A stretch of 64,000 nt of DNA from CAUZIR01 sp965250195 (GCA_965250195.1 OZ252295.1:558001-622000); one strand, 5' to 3'; shown: positions 16,378 through 25,793, numbered from the stretch's first letter. Numbers and translations are program-made. The notes: generated from the letters alone by a model not told the origin.

Positions 16378-17475
16378 TTATGTGGGCAGGAGATCTGCCG
16401 GAATCTCGGCACCGTCGATTATGTGATCGGCGATTAGCCGCCCAGTAATCGGACTGAGCGCGACGCCGACGCGATGGTGGCCGGTGGCGAGGACCAGCCC
16501 CTCTACTCCGGTGACGGGACCGAGCAACGGGAGGCCGGTGGCGCTTTGCGGACGCAGGCCGACCTGTGGCGCGAGCCACTCCGCGTCCGCCAGCGAAGGG
16601 ACCAGGGCCGTCGTGTGCTCCAGAATCGCCTTCACGCCGCCACCGGTGGACCGCAGGTCGCTGAGGCCGGGCTCCAGGGTGAAGCCCGCGATCACGGTCC
16701 CGTCCCTGCGGGGCACGAGGATGGCGTCGGGGCCATATACGTTCGCCGACATTCGGGCGTCGCCGGCGAGGCGCAACTTCACCGTCTGACCCTTCACCGG
16801 GGTCAGATCGATCTCCACCCCGATGGCCCCGGCGAGTTCGCGGCTCCAGTAGCCGGCGGCCAGCACGACCGTCTCTGCGGCTACCTCTCTCCCGTCCGCG
16901 AGCCGCACGCCGACTACCCGGTCGCCGCTCCGGTTCAGCCGGACCTCTCCGACGCCCTTCCGGACCTTTGCGCCGAGCGACTCGGCGGCCTTGGCATACG
17001 CGTGCGAGAGCATGCCCCCGGAGATCGCTGCCGATTCGGCGACATGCAGACCTCCGACGCAGCCGTTGCGCAGGAGTGGCTCCACAGAGCGGACGGCGTC
17101 TCCGTCTAGCCACTCGTGCTCGAAACCGTCCATAGCCGGGTGGCCAAGCCAGCCGCGAAGCTCGACCGCTTCGGCCTCATCCAGCGCCACATCAACGCGA
17201 TCCAAGCGCTGGTACATCGGGTCAATCCCGGCCTCGTCAATAAGCTCTTCGGTGAGTTCCGGGAACATCCCGAAGCTCTCCATCGCCAGGCGGCGCATTT
17301 GCTGGTCTTCGGTGCGGACAAAGAGAACGCCGGCCGCCGCATCTGACGCCAGCGCCCCGAGCCGACCGCTCTCCAGCACCAGCGGGGTCGCGCCGTGTCG
17401 CGCCAGGTAGTAGGCGACCGAGCATCCGATGACGCCACCGCCCACGATTACAACCTGCTCCGCCTTCTCCGGCAT
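16378..17475 (-). CDS. FAD-dependent glycine/D-amino-acid oxidase-like protein (ThiO type)
   Basis: 365 residues of the DAO family. The N-terminal dinucleotide motif VVIVGGGVIGCSVAYYLA binds FAD. The middle ends in TVVLAAGYWSREL, and the C-terminus has the GLVLATGHHRVGVALSP motif typical of ThiO and related oxidases, which turn glycine or sarcosine into imine, ammonia and peroxide. Start ATG 17475 has AAAGGAGA upstream. No thiamine genes lie nearby, so use in amine or amino-acid catabolism is as likely as thiazole synthesis. Divergent from an aminotransferase 200 bases away. Confidence 0.83.
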   Translation of the reverse strand: MPEKAEQVVIVGGGVIGCSVAYYLARHGATPLVLESGRLGALASDAAAGVLFVRTEDQQMRRLAMESFGMFPELTEELIDEAGIDPMYQRLDRVDVALDEAEAVELRGWLGHPAMDGFEHEWLDGDAVRSVEPLLRNGCVGGLHVAESAAISGGMLSHAYAKAAESLGAKVRKGVGEVRLNRSGDRVVGVRLADGREVAAETVVLAAGYWSRELAGAIGVEIDLTPVKGQTVKLRLAGDARMSANVYGPDAILVPRRDGTVIAGFTLEPGLSDLRSTGGGVKAILEHTTALVPSLADAEWLAPQVGLRPQSATGLPLLGPVTGVEGLVLATGHHRVGVALSPITGRLIADHIIDGAEIPADLLPT

Positions 17476-17675
17476 CTCGTCTCCTTTGGCCCTGACATTC
17501 CCATGCCCGTCAGACTCGCCGGGGCACAGGTTAACTCCCATGCGAGCGCGCTGAAAGATCGGCGTCCAGGTTCGCGGTTGAACGGTGATCGGCCGTCATA
17601 TAAGGTCTCGGAACTCCGGTCGAGCGAGTGACTCGACCTCCAAATGGGCGACCAACCAGCAGCCAGGAGAGCCAC

Positions 17676-19025
17676 ATGACATCCATCCACGACGAGCTGC
17701 AAGCCCGCACCCCTGGTTCCGCGGCAGCGCTGGAGGAGAGCGGCCGGGTGCTGGCGCAAGAGGTGGTGGACACCGTCGTCATCGGACACCCCGTCTACAT
17801 CAAGGAGGCTCGGGGCTCCAAGGTGATCGACATGGACGGCAACGAGTACGTCGACCTCGCCATGGGCTGGGGCACCCAGCTACTGGGCCATGCCCCCCCG
17901 GTCGTCATTGAAGCACTGAAAGAGGCGGTCGACAGGGGCGTGCAGTGGGGCTGGCACAACCCCTACCAAGCCCCCCTGGCTCGCATGATCTGCGAGGCCA
18001 TGCCCTGTGCCGAGAAGGTCATGTTCTGCAACAGCGGGACCGAGGCCAGTATGTACGCGATCAGGGCCGCACGGGCCTTCTCGGGAAAGGCCAAGATCGC
18101 CATGTTCGAGGGAGGCTTTAACGGCGCACACGACGGCGTGCTGGCCAAGGTCGAGGTGAATAGCCCCGCCGACCGGCCCGACTTCTTCCCCATGGGCGAC
18201 GGCATCGCTCCAGAGAACCAGGCAAACCTGATGATGCTGCCGTACATGCAGCAAGCCGCGATCGACCTGATACGGCAGAACAAGGGCGACCTGGCTATGG
18301 TCATCATCGAACCGGTACAGGGGGCCAACCCCAGGCTGGACCAGGGCGAGTTCCTTGGCGCCCTTAGCGACGTATGTCGGGATACCGGGGTTCTGCTGTG
18401 CTTCGATGAAATCATCACGGGCTTCCGGCTGTCCTATGGCGGGGGCCAGGAGTACTTCGACGTGGTGCCCGACATGGCCATTACCGGCAAAGTGCCCGGC
18501 GGGGGAATGCCGCTCGGGGTTGTCACGGGACGGGCCGACCTCATGGAGGTCTTCCAGCGGCAGTTCGACATCTACCGGGGCGAGGACTCGGGCGGCCCCA
18601 GCGTCTTCACTGCCGGCACCTTCAGCGGCAACCCCATGTCCATGACGGCCGGACGGGCGGCGCTCACGTACCTGAAAGACCATCAAGAGGTCTACCCCTA
18701 CATGGCAGAGCAGGTGACCCGGCTAGCGGACGAGATGAACGACTTCTGCACTCGTGAAGAGCTTCCCGCACACGTCGTCCCGGCCGGCTCGATGTTCTCG
18801 GTGGTCATCCAGCGAGGAGGGCCCATTCGCACGGGCCGAGACATCGACATGTCACTACGGGACGCCGATCACATGCTCAACCTGTACATGGAAAAACACG
18901 GGGTGATGATGCCGCCGCTGCACCTGTGCTTCATCTCGGCCGCACACACACCGGAGGACGTCGACACCGTCATCGGCGCCCTCAAGGAGTCACTAAAAGA
19001 AGTCCGCGCCAACGGCCTGATCTGA
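17676..19025 (+). CDS. Class III PLP-dependent aminotransferase (glutamate-1-semialdehyde aminomutase-like)
   Basis: 449 residues with the class III fold. GTQLLGHAPPVVIEA and CNSGTEASMYAIRAAR (phosphate binding) are followed by EPVQGANPR, CFDEIITGFR (Asp that contacts the pyridine nitrogen) and ITGKVPGGGMPLG, where the Lys forms the Schiff base. The GTEA and GGG-PLG forms place it near glutamate-1-semialdehyde mutases, but no heme genes are nearby. In such genomes these genes often act in amine catabolism. ATG 17676 has AGGAGA upstream. It probably shares a promoter region with the divergent FAD oxidase, suggesting linked use of an amino compound. Confidence 0.85.
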   Translation: MTSIHDELQARTPGSAAALEESGRVLAQEVVDTVVIGHPVYIKEARGSKVIDMDGNEYVDLAMGWGTQLLGHAPPVVIEALKEAVDRGVQWGWHNPYQAPLARMICEAMPCAEKVMFCNSGTEASMYAIRAARAFSGKAKIAMFEGGFNGAHDGVLAKVEVNSPADRPDFFPMGDGIAPENQANLMMLPYMQQAAIDLIRQNKGDLAMVIIEPVQGANPRLDQGEFLGALSDVCRDTGVLLCFDEIITGFRLSYGGGQEYFDVVPDMAITGKVPGGGMPLGVVTGRADLMEVFQRQFDIYRGEDSGGPSVFTAGTFSGNPMSMTAGRAALTYLKDHQEVYPYMAEQVTRLADEMNDFCTREELPAHVVPAGSMFSVVIQRGGPIRTGRDIDMSLRDADHMLNLYMEKHGVMMPPLHLCFISAAHTPEDVDTVIGALKESLKEVRANGLI

Positions 19026-19363
19026 TCGGCTCCAACAACAACGACCTGGAGCATTGCGCCATCTGGGCACGCAAGATCGCCTACCGAGAACCAACCAGAC
19101 CCTCGGATGACCCGGCGGCACTAGTACTGGCTCTCGACTAATGAATAGGGTGAGACCCGTAAAAGACTGGGGGCAGTTCATCTGAATATTGGAGTGCCCG
19201 GAGGTTGGCGAAAAAGACCACCGCTAGAACTTCGATCACGGACCTGGCTGCGTACAAAATCGCGGGCCGGACACGGTAGAAATATCTAGGAATGTCCAGT
19301 TGGCGAACGTTAATTTGCACGACCGTCGCGGACAGAGACACACCCGGAGGGGTTGATTCACAT
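19026..19363. other. Intergenic region upstream of sigma-70 gene
   Basis: No supportable gene. It should hold the promoter of the sigma-factor gene. GGAGG at 19346-19350 lies 13 bases before ATG 19364, farther than usual. I see no clear -35/-10 pair or hairpin. Confidence 0.4.
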
Positions 19364-20854
19364 ATGCCAGTGAACCAGGACAGCGACGAAAACGACGATC
19401 TGATTATGGGATTGGCGGCGACCTCCACTTTGCAGAGGAACCTGATCGGCCTGATCGAGCGACCCAAAGAAGCCAGCGAGGCCGTCGCCGATGTCGCTGC
19501 CGCAGCGGCCCAGGCAAGCGAGAAGGCCGTTGAATCCCATGCCGCCAAATGGGGTGACCTCGACAACAGCGAGCTAATCGACGACCCGGTCCGCATGTAC
19601 CTGCGGGAGATAGGCCAGGTCAGCCTCTTGAAGGCACACAAAGAGCGCGTCCTGTCTCGCCGTCTGGAGGCAGCGAGATACGTCCGGAAACTCGAAGAGG
19701 AACTGACCAGCTCAGAGGGTCATCCACCCATGGCCTGGCAGATCGTCTTGCATCTGCTGCGAGGAGTCTCGCGCTCCGAGGCGGAGATCGCCGCCATGAG
19801 TCATTTCGTTGGTGTCACCGGCGAACGCACGCTGGCCGAGCTGAGATTCCACCCCAGGCTGCGGGATGCGCTGGACGGTCCGTTGAGTGAAGACACCCTC
19901 AACTACCTTGGAGAGATACTCAATAAGGAGCCGCCAGAGGCCAAGAAGGACATCATTGAGCTCTCACTGAACTGCCGCCTGCTGCCCAAGGAGGCGCTAC
20001 AGCTCATGGACTTGCACGCCCCGACAAAGGAGTTGTGTGCCCGAGTCGAGGACCCTGTTTTGGCCAAGAAACTCCAATCCTACGAGCTGGTATTCCGCAG
20101 CTTCTTCGAGGAGATCAAACGAGGCGGCACCAGCGCTCAGAGGCATCTAGCGGAAGCCAACCTGCGGCTTGTCGTCTCGGTGGCTAAGAAGTACATCGGC
20201 CGGGGGCTGTCCCTGCTCGACCTGATCCAGGATGGCAACATAGGCCTGATCAGGGGTGTGGAGAAGTTCGACTACCGCAAAGGCTATAAGTTCAGCACCT
20301 ATGCTACCTGGTGGATACGGCAGGCGGTCACCAGAGCCATCGCAGACCAGGCCCGGACCATCCGCATTCCTGTGCACATGGTGGAGCAAATGAACAAGCT
20401 CCTGCGAGTCAGCCGGCGACTGGTTCAGGAGTATGGTCGGGAACCCACCGCTGAAGAGATCGCCGCCGTCATGGACATCCCACTCGAGAAGGTACGGTAT
20501 GTACAAAAGATCTCCAAGGAGCCGGTGTCACTGGAGACGCCAGTCGGCGAGGAAGGGGACGCCAGCCTGGGCGACTTCATCGAGGACCGTTCGACGATTG
20601 CCCCAGCCGAGGCCGCGTCTCATCAGGCCCTCAAGGAGCAGGTGGCCGACGTCCTATCAACGTTGGGAGATCGTGAGGCCCGCATACTCCAGCTCAGGTT
20701 CGGGCTGGGAGACGGGAACGCCCGCACCCTTGAAGAGGTCGGGAGGGTCTTCGGAGTGACCCGGGAGCGCATCCGGCAAATCGAGGCCAAAGCGCTGAGG
20801 AAGTTGCGCCACCCGACCCGGTCGGTGAAGCTTAAGGGCCTCCTAGAATACTAG
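19364..20854 (+). CDS. rpoD: RNA polymerase sigma-70 factor (RpoD/SigA-like)
   Basis: 496 residues. Region 1.2 (DDPVRMYLREIGQVSLL) near residue 70, a spacer, then region 2 (LVVSVAKKYIGRGLSLLDLI, GVEKFDYRKGYKFSTYATWW), region 3 (IRIPVHMVEQMNKLLRVSR) and region 4 (LEEVGRVFGVTRERIRQIEA, then KALRKLRHP). All parts of a primary (group 1/2) sigma are present. The region 1.1 part is short, so an extra SigA-like paralogue is possible. Upstream leader ORF is discounted because ATG 19364 is near GGAGG. It is intact with TAG as its natural stop, which argues against a reassigned amber codon. Confidence 0.9.
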   Translation: MPVNQDSDENDDLIMGLAATSTLQRNLIGLIERPKEASEAVADVAAAAAQASEKAVESHAAKWGDLDNSELIDDPVRMYLREIGQVSLLKAHKERVLSRRLEAARYVRKLEEELTSSEGHPPMAWQIVLHLLRGVSRSEAEIAAMSHFVGVTGERTLAELRFHPRLRDALDGPLSEDTLNYLGEILNKEPPEAKKDIIELSLNCRLLPKEALQLMDLHAPTKELCARVEDPVLAKKLQSYELVFRSFFEEIKRGGTSAQRHLAEANLRLVVSVAKKYIGRGLSLLDLIQDGNIGLIRGVEKFDYRKGYKFSTYATWWIRQAVTRAIADQARTIRIPVHMVEQMNKLLRVSRRLVQEYGREPTAEEIAAVMDIPLEKVRYVQKISKEPVSLETPVGEEGDASLGDFIEDRSTIAPAEAASHQALKEQVADVLSTLGDREARILQLRFGLGDGNARTLEEVGRVFGVTRERIRQIEAKALRKLRHPTRSVKLKGLLEY

Positions 20855-20945
20855 GCAGCCAATCCGGGTTGACTGCCAAAACCTGCCCCGGGCGGAGCTT
20901 CGGTCTTGGGTCCGACCTTCCCTCGGCTCCACCGAAACACAGTAC

Positions 20946-21368
20946 GCCTAAGCCTGTCTATAGGCTGGTTTAGGGCTTGTTTTGTCCTCCAAAAGGCCTC
21001 TCTAATGGGTGGTTCAAGGCATGCAAAAAGGTGCGACGAAACCATGGGAAAAGAAGAAATCTTACTCCAGTCAGTTGTTCGTAGACTCTCCCTCCAAAAC
21101 TAGATAAAGAAGCTGAATTGATTTGCGAGAGTATCTTCAATGCGAACGCACTAATCATCTTCATTGACCCGCCCCAATTGTTGCACCACTTGCTACGTTA
21201 GTCCGACGAGCACCTTGGTGGGCCGGCAGGCAGGATGGCCTGAGGTGCGACGGGCCACCGGTTCAAAAGATGTCATTGAAGACGGTCAGCAGACGCGTCG
21301 CGACACAAAAGGGAGTCCTTTTGGAGGGATCCAGAGAGCGCTAAGGCCGTCTAAAGACAGGCTTAGGC
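20946..21368. repeat. Pair of inverted 60-bp repeats (family R2) enclosing about 300 bp, MITE-like
   Basis: 20946-21004 and 21305-21368 are inverted copies of one sequence with the outer end GCCTAAGCCTGTCT (reverse complement AGACAGGCTTAGGC) and the inner block CCTCCAAAAGGCCT / CCTTTTGGAGG. A third copy is at 42831-42891. The enclosed stretch has no convincing gene. The arrangement resembles a non-autonomous element, but no target duplication was identified. The rest of 20855-21481 holds only att copy C and a weak hairpin after the sigma gene (about 20855-20875). Confidence 0.5.
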
Positions 21369-21380
21369 ATTACGAGCGTC

Positions 21381-21420
21381 TGGTGGAGACGGTGGAGGGT
21401 CGAACTACACCTGCAACACG
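21381..21420 (-). repeat. tmRNA-3'-end-like att repeat, copy C
   Basis: TGGTGGAGACGGTGGAGGG then TCGAACTACACCTGCAACAC, in the same orientation as copies B, D and E. It separates the sigma-factor segment from the lipoprotein/transporter segment and lies 12 bases after an R2 repeat. Confidence 0.55.
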
Positions 21421-21481
21421 GACTTCGAACCTTGGATGGGCAGGGCGTTTTGCAGACCTAGCCCAGGCGCTCTCGAGTTAC

Positions 21482-23221
21482 CTAACGATCCAGCCAGACG
21501 TTTGCGTAGAACGGGATCGCCCTGACCTCGAAACTCCTTAGATCGGCCGTGTGAGGATACATCGGGAAGAACTGGCCGAGGGTCAACGAAGTTACCTTCT
21601 GCCAGCGCTGGATCTGGATTTCCTCCACGATTTCAAAGCGTCTACCGGCGTCCGTTTCAAGGGCGAACTCGAGCTGGAGGTCGATCAGGTTCTGGTCACG
21701 GAGGACGTGGTCCAAGTTCCCGGCGATGAAGTGGTCCTGGATCGGGTTCCCGCAGCACAAGTGAGAGTACGCGTCGGTCGCCGTGCTGTACGAGTCGGTG
21801 TTGCCAAACATGGAAACGACCGTGGCCCAGTCCAGACGGGGCCACTCTACGTTGAAGCCGATTTCGTCCATGACGGACTCTAATTCAGGACCCAGCGGAG
21901 TAATGGTGCTGTTGTCGGTCGGGTGGAGCATGACAGAGTTCTCTCCAGCGTATTCCGACTCGTTCAGAAGCCGCTGGGCGAGGACCATGTCGTTAACGTC
22001 GTAGCCGATCGTCGCCAGTGAACCGTTGGAGAGCTCAATTTGGTAACGAAGTCCGATATCGGTCTCAAGCGGTGTGCCGCAAAAATACAGTGCAGGACAT
22101 GTGATCCAAAGATCACTCGGGCCAAGGGTGAACATGAAGTCCTCGACGTCGATGCCGGTCATCAAGGCCTGGCGAGCCTTGAGGTAGCTGAACGGCGGTA
22201 TCTGCGGGTTCAAAAAGACGTTGGGACGGTTGCCTGGCTTGTACAGGGCGACGTTGATGTCGGTGTCCTTTTCCAGGCGAGAGTAGAAGCTAAGCACGGC
22301 ACCGTCGACCACGTCCCACTCACCGGTCTGAAGCCCGGCGATCTTTGTTTCATCGTCGGGAATCTCAATGAACCTGAGGGTGTCGAAGTAGGCGATGTTC
22401 TCGCCAGCGTAGGTGCCCGGAGAGCTCGCCTCCGACCTGGAACTGTAGTCCTCGAAGCGCTCAAGAACGACTCGGTCGCCCTGACGCCACTCAACGAACC
22501 GGTAGGCACCGGTGCCGATGTTTTCAGGAACTACGTTCCAAACAGGGATCTCCGCTTCGGATGCTGGCATCATCGGCATCAGGCCGTGAGGCAAACCAAG
22601 TATTGAGATGACCGCACCGAATGGCTCGTCGAAGCGCCAGGTGAACGTGGTGGCATCGATCACCATAAACGCGTTGTCACCGGTGAATCGGCGCACGATT
22701 CCGGCCGCCGGATTACCGCTGTCACGCCACCGTTTGATAGAAGCGACGGCGTCAGCGGACGTGAGGGTAGAACCATCGTGAAATTTGACGTTGGGCCGCA
22801 ATTTGAACGTGTACTCGGTGCCGTCACTGTTCATAAAGAATGAATGGGCAATGCGCGGCTGTGACTCCAGGTTGCCATCCCACCCGTAAAGCCCTTCATA
22901 CACCTGGGTCGCAACAGAATTAACGACGTAGGAAAGGGAGAAGACCGGGTCCAACGCACTTAAGCCGCCTTGAGATACGATCCTCAGTTCGCCCCCGAAC
23001 TGGGGACCGGTCGGGTCCGGCTCAGGGGTACGGGTTGCGGTAGGGACCGGTTCAATCTCGACGACAATTTCTTCGGTTGCCGTCTCGGTGACGTCCTCGT
23101 CCACTTCGCGATCGCCGACTTCCTCAACTACCTCGACAACGGGAGTTGGGGTCGGCTCAGGCGTGGGTGGAGTTGGTGTCGCCTCAGGTTTGGGAGGGTC
23201 AATCCGCAATGTGGAGAGCAT
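21482..23221 (-). CDS. ABC transporter solute-binding domain, family 5 (C-terminal part of a split gene)
   Basis: A SBP_bac_5 (peptide/nickel-type) binding protein. After a Pro/Thr-rich linker it reads FGGELRIVSQGGLSALDPVF, then YTFKLRPNVKFHDGSTLTSADAVASIKRW and ENIGTGAYRFVEW, all typical of the family. It lacks any signal peptide. The upstream ORF, in the identical frame, supplies a lipoprotein signal and is separated only by TAG 23237-23239 and five codons before this ATG. The two are best read as one lipoprotein-type binding protein broken by a nonsense codon. No permease or ATPase genes are adjacent. Confidence 0.82.
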   Translation of the reverse strand: MLSTLRIDPPKPEATPTPPTPEPTPTPVVEVVEEVGDREVDEDVTETATEEIVVEIEPVPTATRTPEPDPTGPQFGGELRIVSQGGLSALDPVFSLSYVVNSVATQVYEGLYGWDGNLESQPRIAHSFFMNSDGTEYTFKLRPNVKFHDGSTLTSADAVASIKRWRDSGNPAAGIVRRFTGDNAFMVIDATTFTWRFDEPFGAVISILGLPHGLMPMMPASEAEIPVWNVVPENIGTGAYRFVEWRQGDRVVLERFEDYSSRSEASSPGTYAGENIAYFDTLRFIEIPDDETKIAGLQTGEWDVVDGAVLSFYSRLEKDTDINVALYKPGNRPNVFLNPQIPPFSYLKARQALMTGIDVEDFMFTLGPSDLWITCPALYFCGTPLETDIGLRYQIELSNGSLATIGYDVNDMVLAQRLLNESEYAGENSVMLHPTDNSTITPLGPELESVMDEIGFNVEWPRLDWATVVSMFGNTDSYSTATDAYSHLCCGNPIQDHFIAGNLDHVLRDQNLIDLQLEFALETDAGRRFEIVEEIQIQRWQKVTSLTLGQFFPMYPHTADLRSFEVRAIPFYANVWLDR

Positions 23222-23236
23222 TACGTCGAGGGTAGG

Positions 23237-23944
23237 CTAGTGCAGGTCCTTCAGGCTCTGGCGCACCATCGAGACTGCTGTGACGTATCTGTCGCCTAAG
23301 TCGATTACCAGGAATTTCAGGAAGAATTCCAGCCCGTCCAGGTTTGCAGTGGCCTCAATGAGGACCTCACGTTCGGAGTCGGTCGATCCTCTGGATAGCA
23401 CCCCGTACTGTTGGCTGCCAAGTCTGAGCGCCAATTCTTCTACCACCACTGCGGCGAACACTTCAAACGAGATACCGCTCGCTGAGTCTATGGTGACAAG
23501 TAATGTTGTACCCAAGGGGCCGACAAGGGCATTGCTTCCAAGTAGCCTGGAAATCTTCCATCCCTGTGGATATGAAACTGAGTAGCCGTGTCGGGTGCTA
23601 TGGAACACTTCACTCAACGCAGCGGGCGTGGCTACCGGTTCCGGTTCCGGTTTCGGCTCCGGCACTGCGGTTTCCGCCGGGGTTTCCTCAACTGGTGTAG
23701 TCGGGTCAGGCTGTTTTGCCAGTGCGGTGGAAGTAGCTAACACCCCAGCCTCGACGATGGACTCGAAGTCGACTGGATTTGAATTACCCCGAGCGCTACT
23801 TTGATCGCCACAGGCTGATGCCACCACAAGCACGAGGCCCGCAAATGCGAACGCCGCAACAGTTTTCCATGAGGTCCGGGATATTGTTGAACCCAGGATA
23901 GCCACGGTGGCCTGTATGGCGATCCCGGTTGACCAAATTGCCAT
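23237..23944 (-). CDS. Lipoprotein with PsbP-like domain (N-terminal part of the split solute-binding gene)
   Basis: A hydrophobic segment AFAFAGLVLVVASACGDQ gives a lipobox (VASAC), then a Pro/Glu/Thr-rich linker, then a domain of the PsbP/DUF1795 kind (HGYSVSYPQGWKISR, LLVTIDSASG, YVTAVSMVRQSLKDLH). That domain normally ends TL-x-x-MLSTLRI. Exactly this text (PTLDVMLSTLRI) follows the TAG in the same frame, so the stop cuts the domain itself. The region before the signal (first 30 residues) is probably not translated. An internal ATG or GTG nearer the hydrophobic run is likely. Confidence 0.7.
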   Translation of the reverse strand: MAIWSTGIAIQATVAILGSTISRTSWKTVAAFAFAGLVLVVASACGDQSSARGNSNPVDFESIVEAGVLATSTALAKQPDPTTPVEETPAETAVPEPKPEPEPVATPAALSEVFHSTRHGYSVSYPQGWKISRLLGSNALVGPLGTTLLVTIDSASGISFEVFAAVVVEELALRLGSQQYGVLSRGSTDSEREVLIEATANLDGLEFFLKFLVIDLGDRYVTAVSMVRQSLKDLH

Positions 23945-24160
23945 CGTTGTTTCCTTGCAAGCCCTTGGAAGCCGTGACGAAGATCGAGCGCCTATCGGGC
24001 GTTGTTTGGATTGCTGACGGTAGGAGAGACTGGTGCCTTACGCACTCGAACAGCCGACTACGCAATTCGTATTGTGGTGGATTATATTATGCGAATCAAA
24101 TGTTAGGTTTGAGTTCAAACGGCGGAAGTTGAATCGGTACGGTTTGACAGTTTGGGGTGA

Positions 24161-25447
24161 ATGAATATGCGCTTCGTCGCAGGGGCCCTGGTGATTGCTG
24201 CATTGGCAGTTGGGGGCTGTTCGCAAGTCCTAGATGAATCCGCTGCCGATGTTGATGCCACGGTCAAGGCGTTGGCTGAGATCGCCATTGCCGCGACGGT
24301 GGCCGCTCTACCATCTACAACCTCCGCACTTTCACCAACTCCCACCTCGCAGGTCGCCCCGAGTCCGACTCCGACTGATGCTGCGCAGCCGACTCAGAGC
24401 CCGAGCCCACGTCGCATGCCGACGCCTACTCCTCTACCTTTCGAGACCCCTAAACCCACCCCCACGCCTACGCCCGTCTTAGGTCCGGTGACAATCGACT
24501 TGGCTCGAGACAGCCTGGATAATGAAATAGATTCGTCGATCATGAGTCCGGGCGACAATAACCGAACGGATTTCAAGAAGGTTCGGGTCGGCGAGCCGGT
24601 AACCTTCAAAATCTTTGCCTCTCCATTTTCCGAGGGACTCCGATACAGGATTCTGGTTTCAACCGGGGCCCGTATTTTCGAAATAGTCGTTTCCTGGAAT
24701 GTAAATCGGTCACTCACGTGGGAGCCTAAAGAATCGAATATCAGCGTATTAACAAGGGTGTATATCGAAGTCAAAGATGGTGACGGCTCCCTTCGCATCG
24801 GGTCAGCGGACGATCGGGTTCTATTCAACTACGAAGTCCTGGCAAAATCTGAAAATATCAACGAAGAGCCAGCCCCTACACGGACGCCAAAACCGCCTCC
24901 TACACCGACGACTACACCTCGTCCTGCCGGGTCCGCCACACCCATGGTTACACCTCTGCCCGTCGGAACTGCCGAGCCCACGGTTACACCTCTGCGGGAC
25001 GGAACTGCCGAGCCCACAGTTACACCTGTGCCCTTCAGGACCGTTGCGCCCACTCCCACTCCCGAATTTTTCGGGTATCCGCGAATCGAGCGGGTGGACG
25101 ACAACTTGGCTCGATTCACCACTTACTCTTCGCGACTCAGAACGGGTGAGTACTACAGTCCATCACAGCAGGTGAGGTCCGGTGAAGTTCTGGTTTTCAC
25201 CGTCACCGCTTCTCATCCGGCGGGACGACCGCTTCAGTATCGCCTGCGTTTTAATTTCCCGGGTGGGTCCGTCCAAACCGGCGTGGACTGGACAGACAAC
25301 AACGTTTTGGAGTGGACCGCAAGGACCGGTCTGGTGGCGGGAACCACGACCGTCCGAATCGACATCAAGGACGAAGATGAATTCTTTGGATACACGTTGG
25401 GAGTGGATGATCGAACAGTACTTTTGTACGAGGTTGTACGACCATAG
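24161..25447 (+). CDS. Lipoprotein with two similar beta domains separated by proline/threonine-rich stalks
   Basis: 428 residues. The signal MNMRFVAGALVIAALAVGGC has a lipobox (AVGGC). Then comes a TP-rich linker, a domain ending IEVKDGDGSLRIGSADDRVL, a second linker with a repeated GTAEPTVTPL-type unit, and a second domain ending IDIKDEDEFFGYTLGVDDRT. The two folded parts are clearly duplicated from each other. Function unknown, likely cell-surface display. Divergent from the split transporter lipoprotein. TTGACA at about 24143 is too close to the start to be its own -35. Confidence 0.78.
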   Translation: MNMRFVAGALVIAALAVGGCSQVLDESAADVDATVKALAEIAIAATVAALPSTTSALSPTPTSQVAPSPTPTDAAQPTQSPSPRRMPTPTPLPFETPKPTPTPTPVLGPVTIDLARDSLDNEIDSSIMSPGDNNRTDFKKVRVGEPVTFKIFASPFSEGLRYRILVSTGARIFEIVVSWNVNRSLTWEPKESNISVLTRVYIEVKDGDGSLRIGSADDRVLFNYEVLAKSENINEEPAPTRTPKPPPTPTTTPRPAGSATPMVTPLPVGTAEPTVTPLRDGTAEPTVTPVPFRTVAPTPTPEFFGYPRIERVDDNLARFTTYSSRLRTGEYYSPSQQVRSGEVLVFTVTASHPAGRPLQYRLRFNFPGGSVQTGVDWTDNNVLEWTARTGLVAGTTTVRIDIKDEDEFFGYTLGVDDRTVLLYEVVRP

Positions 25448-25482
25448 CCGAACGGCTGATTTCAGTTATTAACTGTCAGTCA

Positions 25483-25560
25483 GCTCCAAAAAGTAGTCCT
25501 TTTGGAGGGGCCGAAATCGAGGCCTCTGTAGGTTCGGCGAGGAACCCACCTTTTTGGAGC
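25483..25560. repeat. 78-bp palindromic repeat, family R1, copy 1
   Basis: Bounded by perfect 11-bp inverted ends GCTCCAAAAAG and CTTTTTGGAGC, with an internal TCCTTTTGGAGGGGCCG. A close copy is at 43563-43639 and a diverged one at about 27943-28013. It follows the lipoprotein stop by 35 bases and could also act as a terminator. Confidence 0.6.
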
Positions 25561-25665
25561 CCCGGTGACGACTGACCGAGCACCCATCTGCTACAGAGCC
25601 CGTCGTCCTACGAGCAGTAATCCGCTTCCCGAACCAATAAGCCCTATATATATGGCCCTATAGCT

Positions 25666-25681
25666 GGGGGAACGTTCCCCC
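25666..25681. promoter_or_regulatory. 16-bp perfect palindrome beside iterons
   Basis: GGGGGAACGTTCCCCC, immediately followed by a partial copy (GTGGGAACGGGGG). It lies in a stretch with an A/T alternation (CCCTATATATATGG) just upstream, 25 bases before the iteron array. Operator or origin element inferred. Confidence 0.5.
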
Positions 25682-25705
25682 GTGGGAACGGGGGTGACAA
25701 GGTTT

Positions 25706-25765
25706 CAAGCTGGCACGTGTGCAAGCTGTCACAGGTACAAGCTGGCACGGGTGGAAGCTGGCAAG
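25706..25765 (+). repeat. Four direct 16-bp iterons upstream of the HTH gene
   Basis: The core AAGCTGGCAC recurs at 25707, 25723 (AAGCTGTCAC), 25739 and 25755 (AAGCTGGCAA), a spacing of exactly 16 bp. With the neighbouring palindrome and A/T-rich block this looks like an iteron-type replication origin or a multi-site operator. The array ends 28 bases before ATG 25794. No replication initiator of known family is adjacent, so the origin role is inference. Confidence 0.65.
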
Positions 25766-25793
25766 GTACGAGCCTCTGTGTAACGGTTAATAC

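Noticed and set aside
16289..17113. N-terminal extension of the kelch-protein frame
   Set aside because: Overlaps the FAD oxidase gene on the same strand and is Arg-rich. ATG 16288 gives a signal peptide and lipobox.
25706..25765. CRISPR array
   Set aside because: The repeat cores are about 10 bp with 6-bp gaps, four copies only, no spacers and no cas genes. Iterons fit better.
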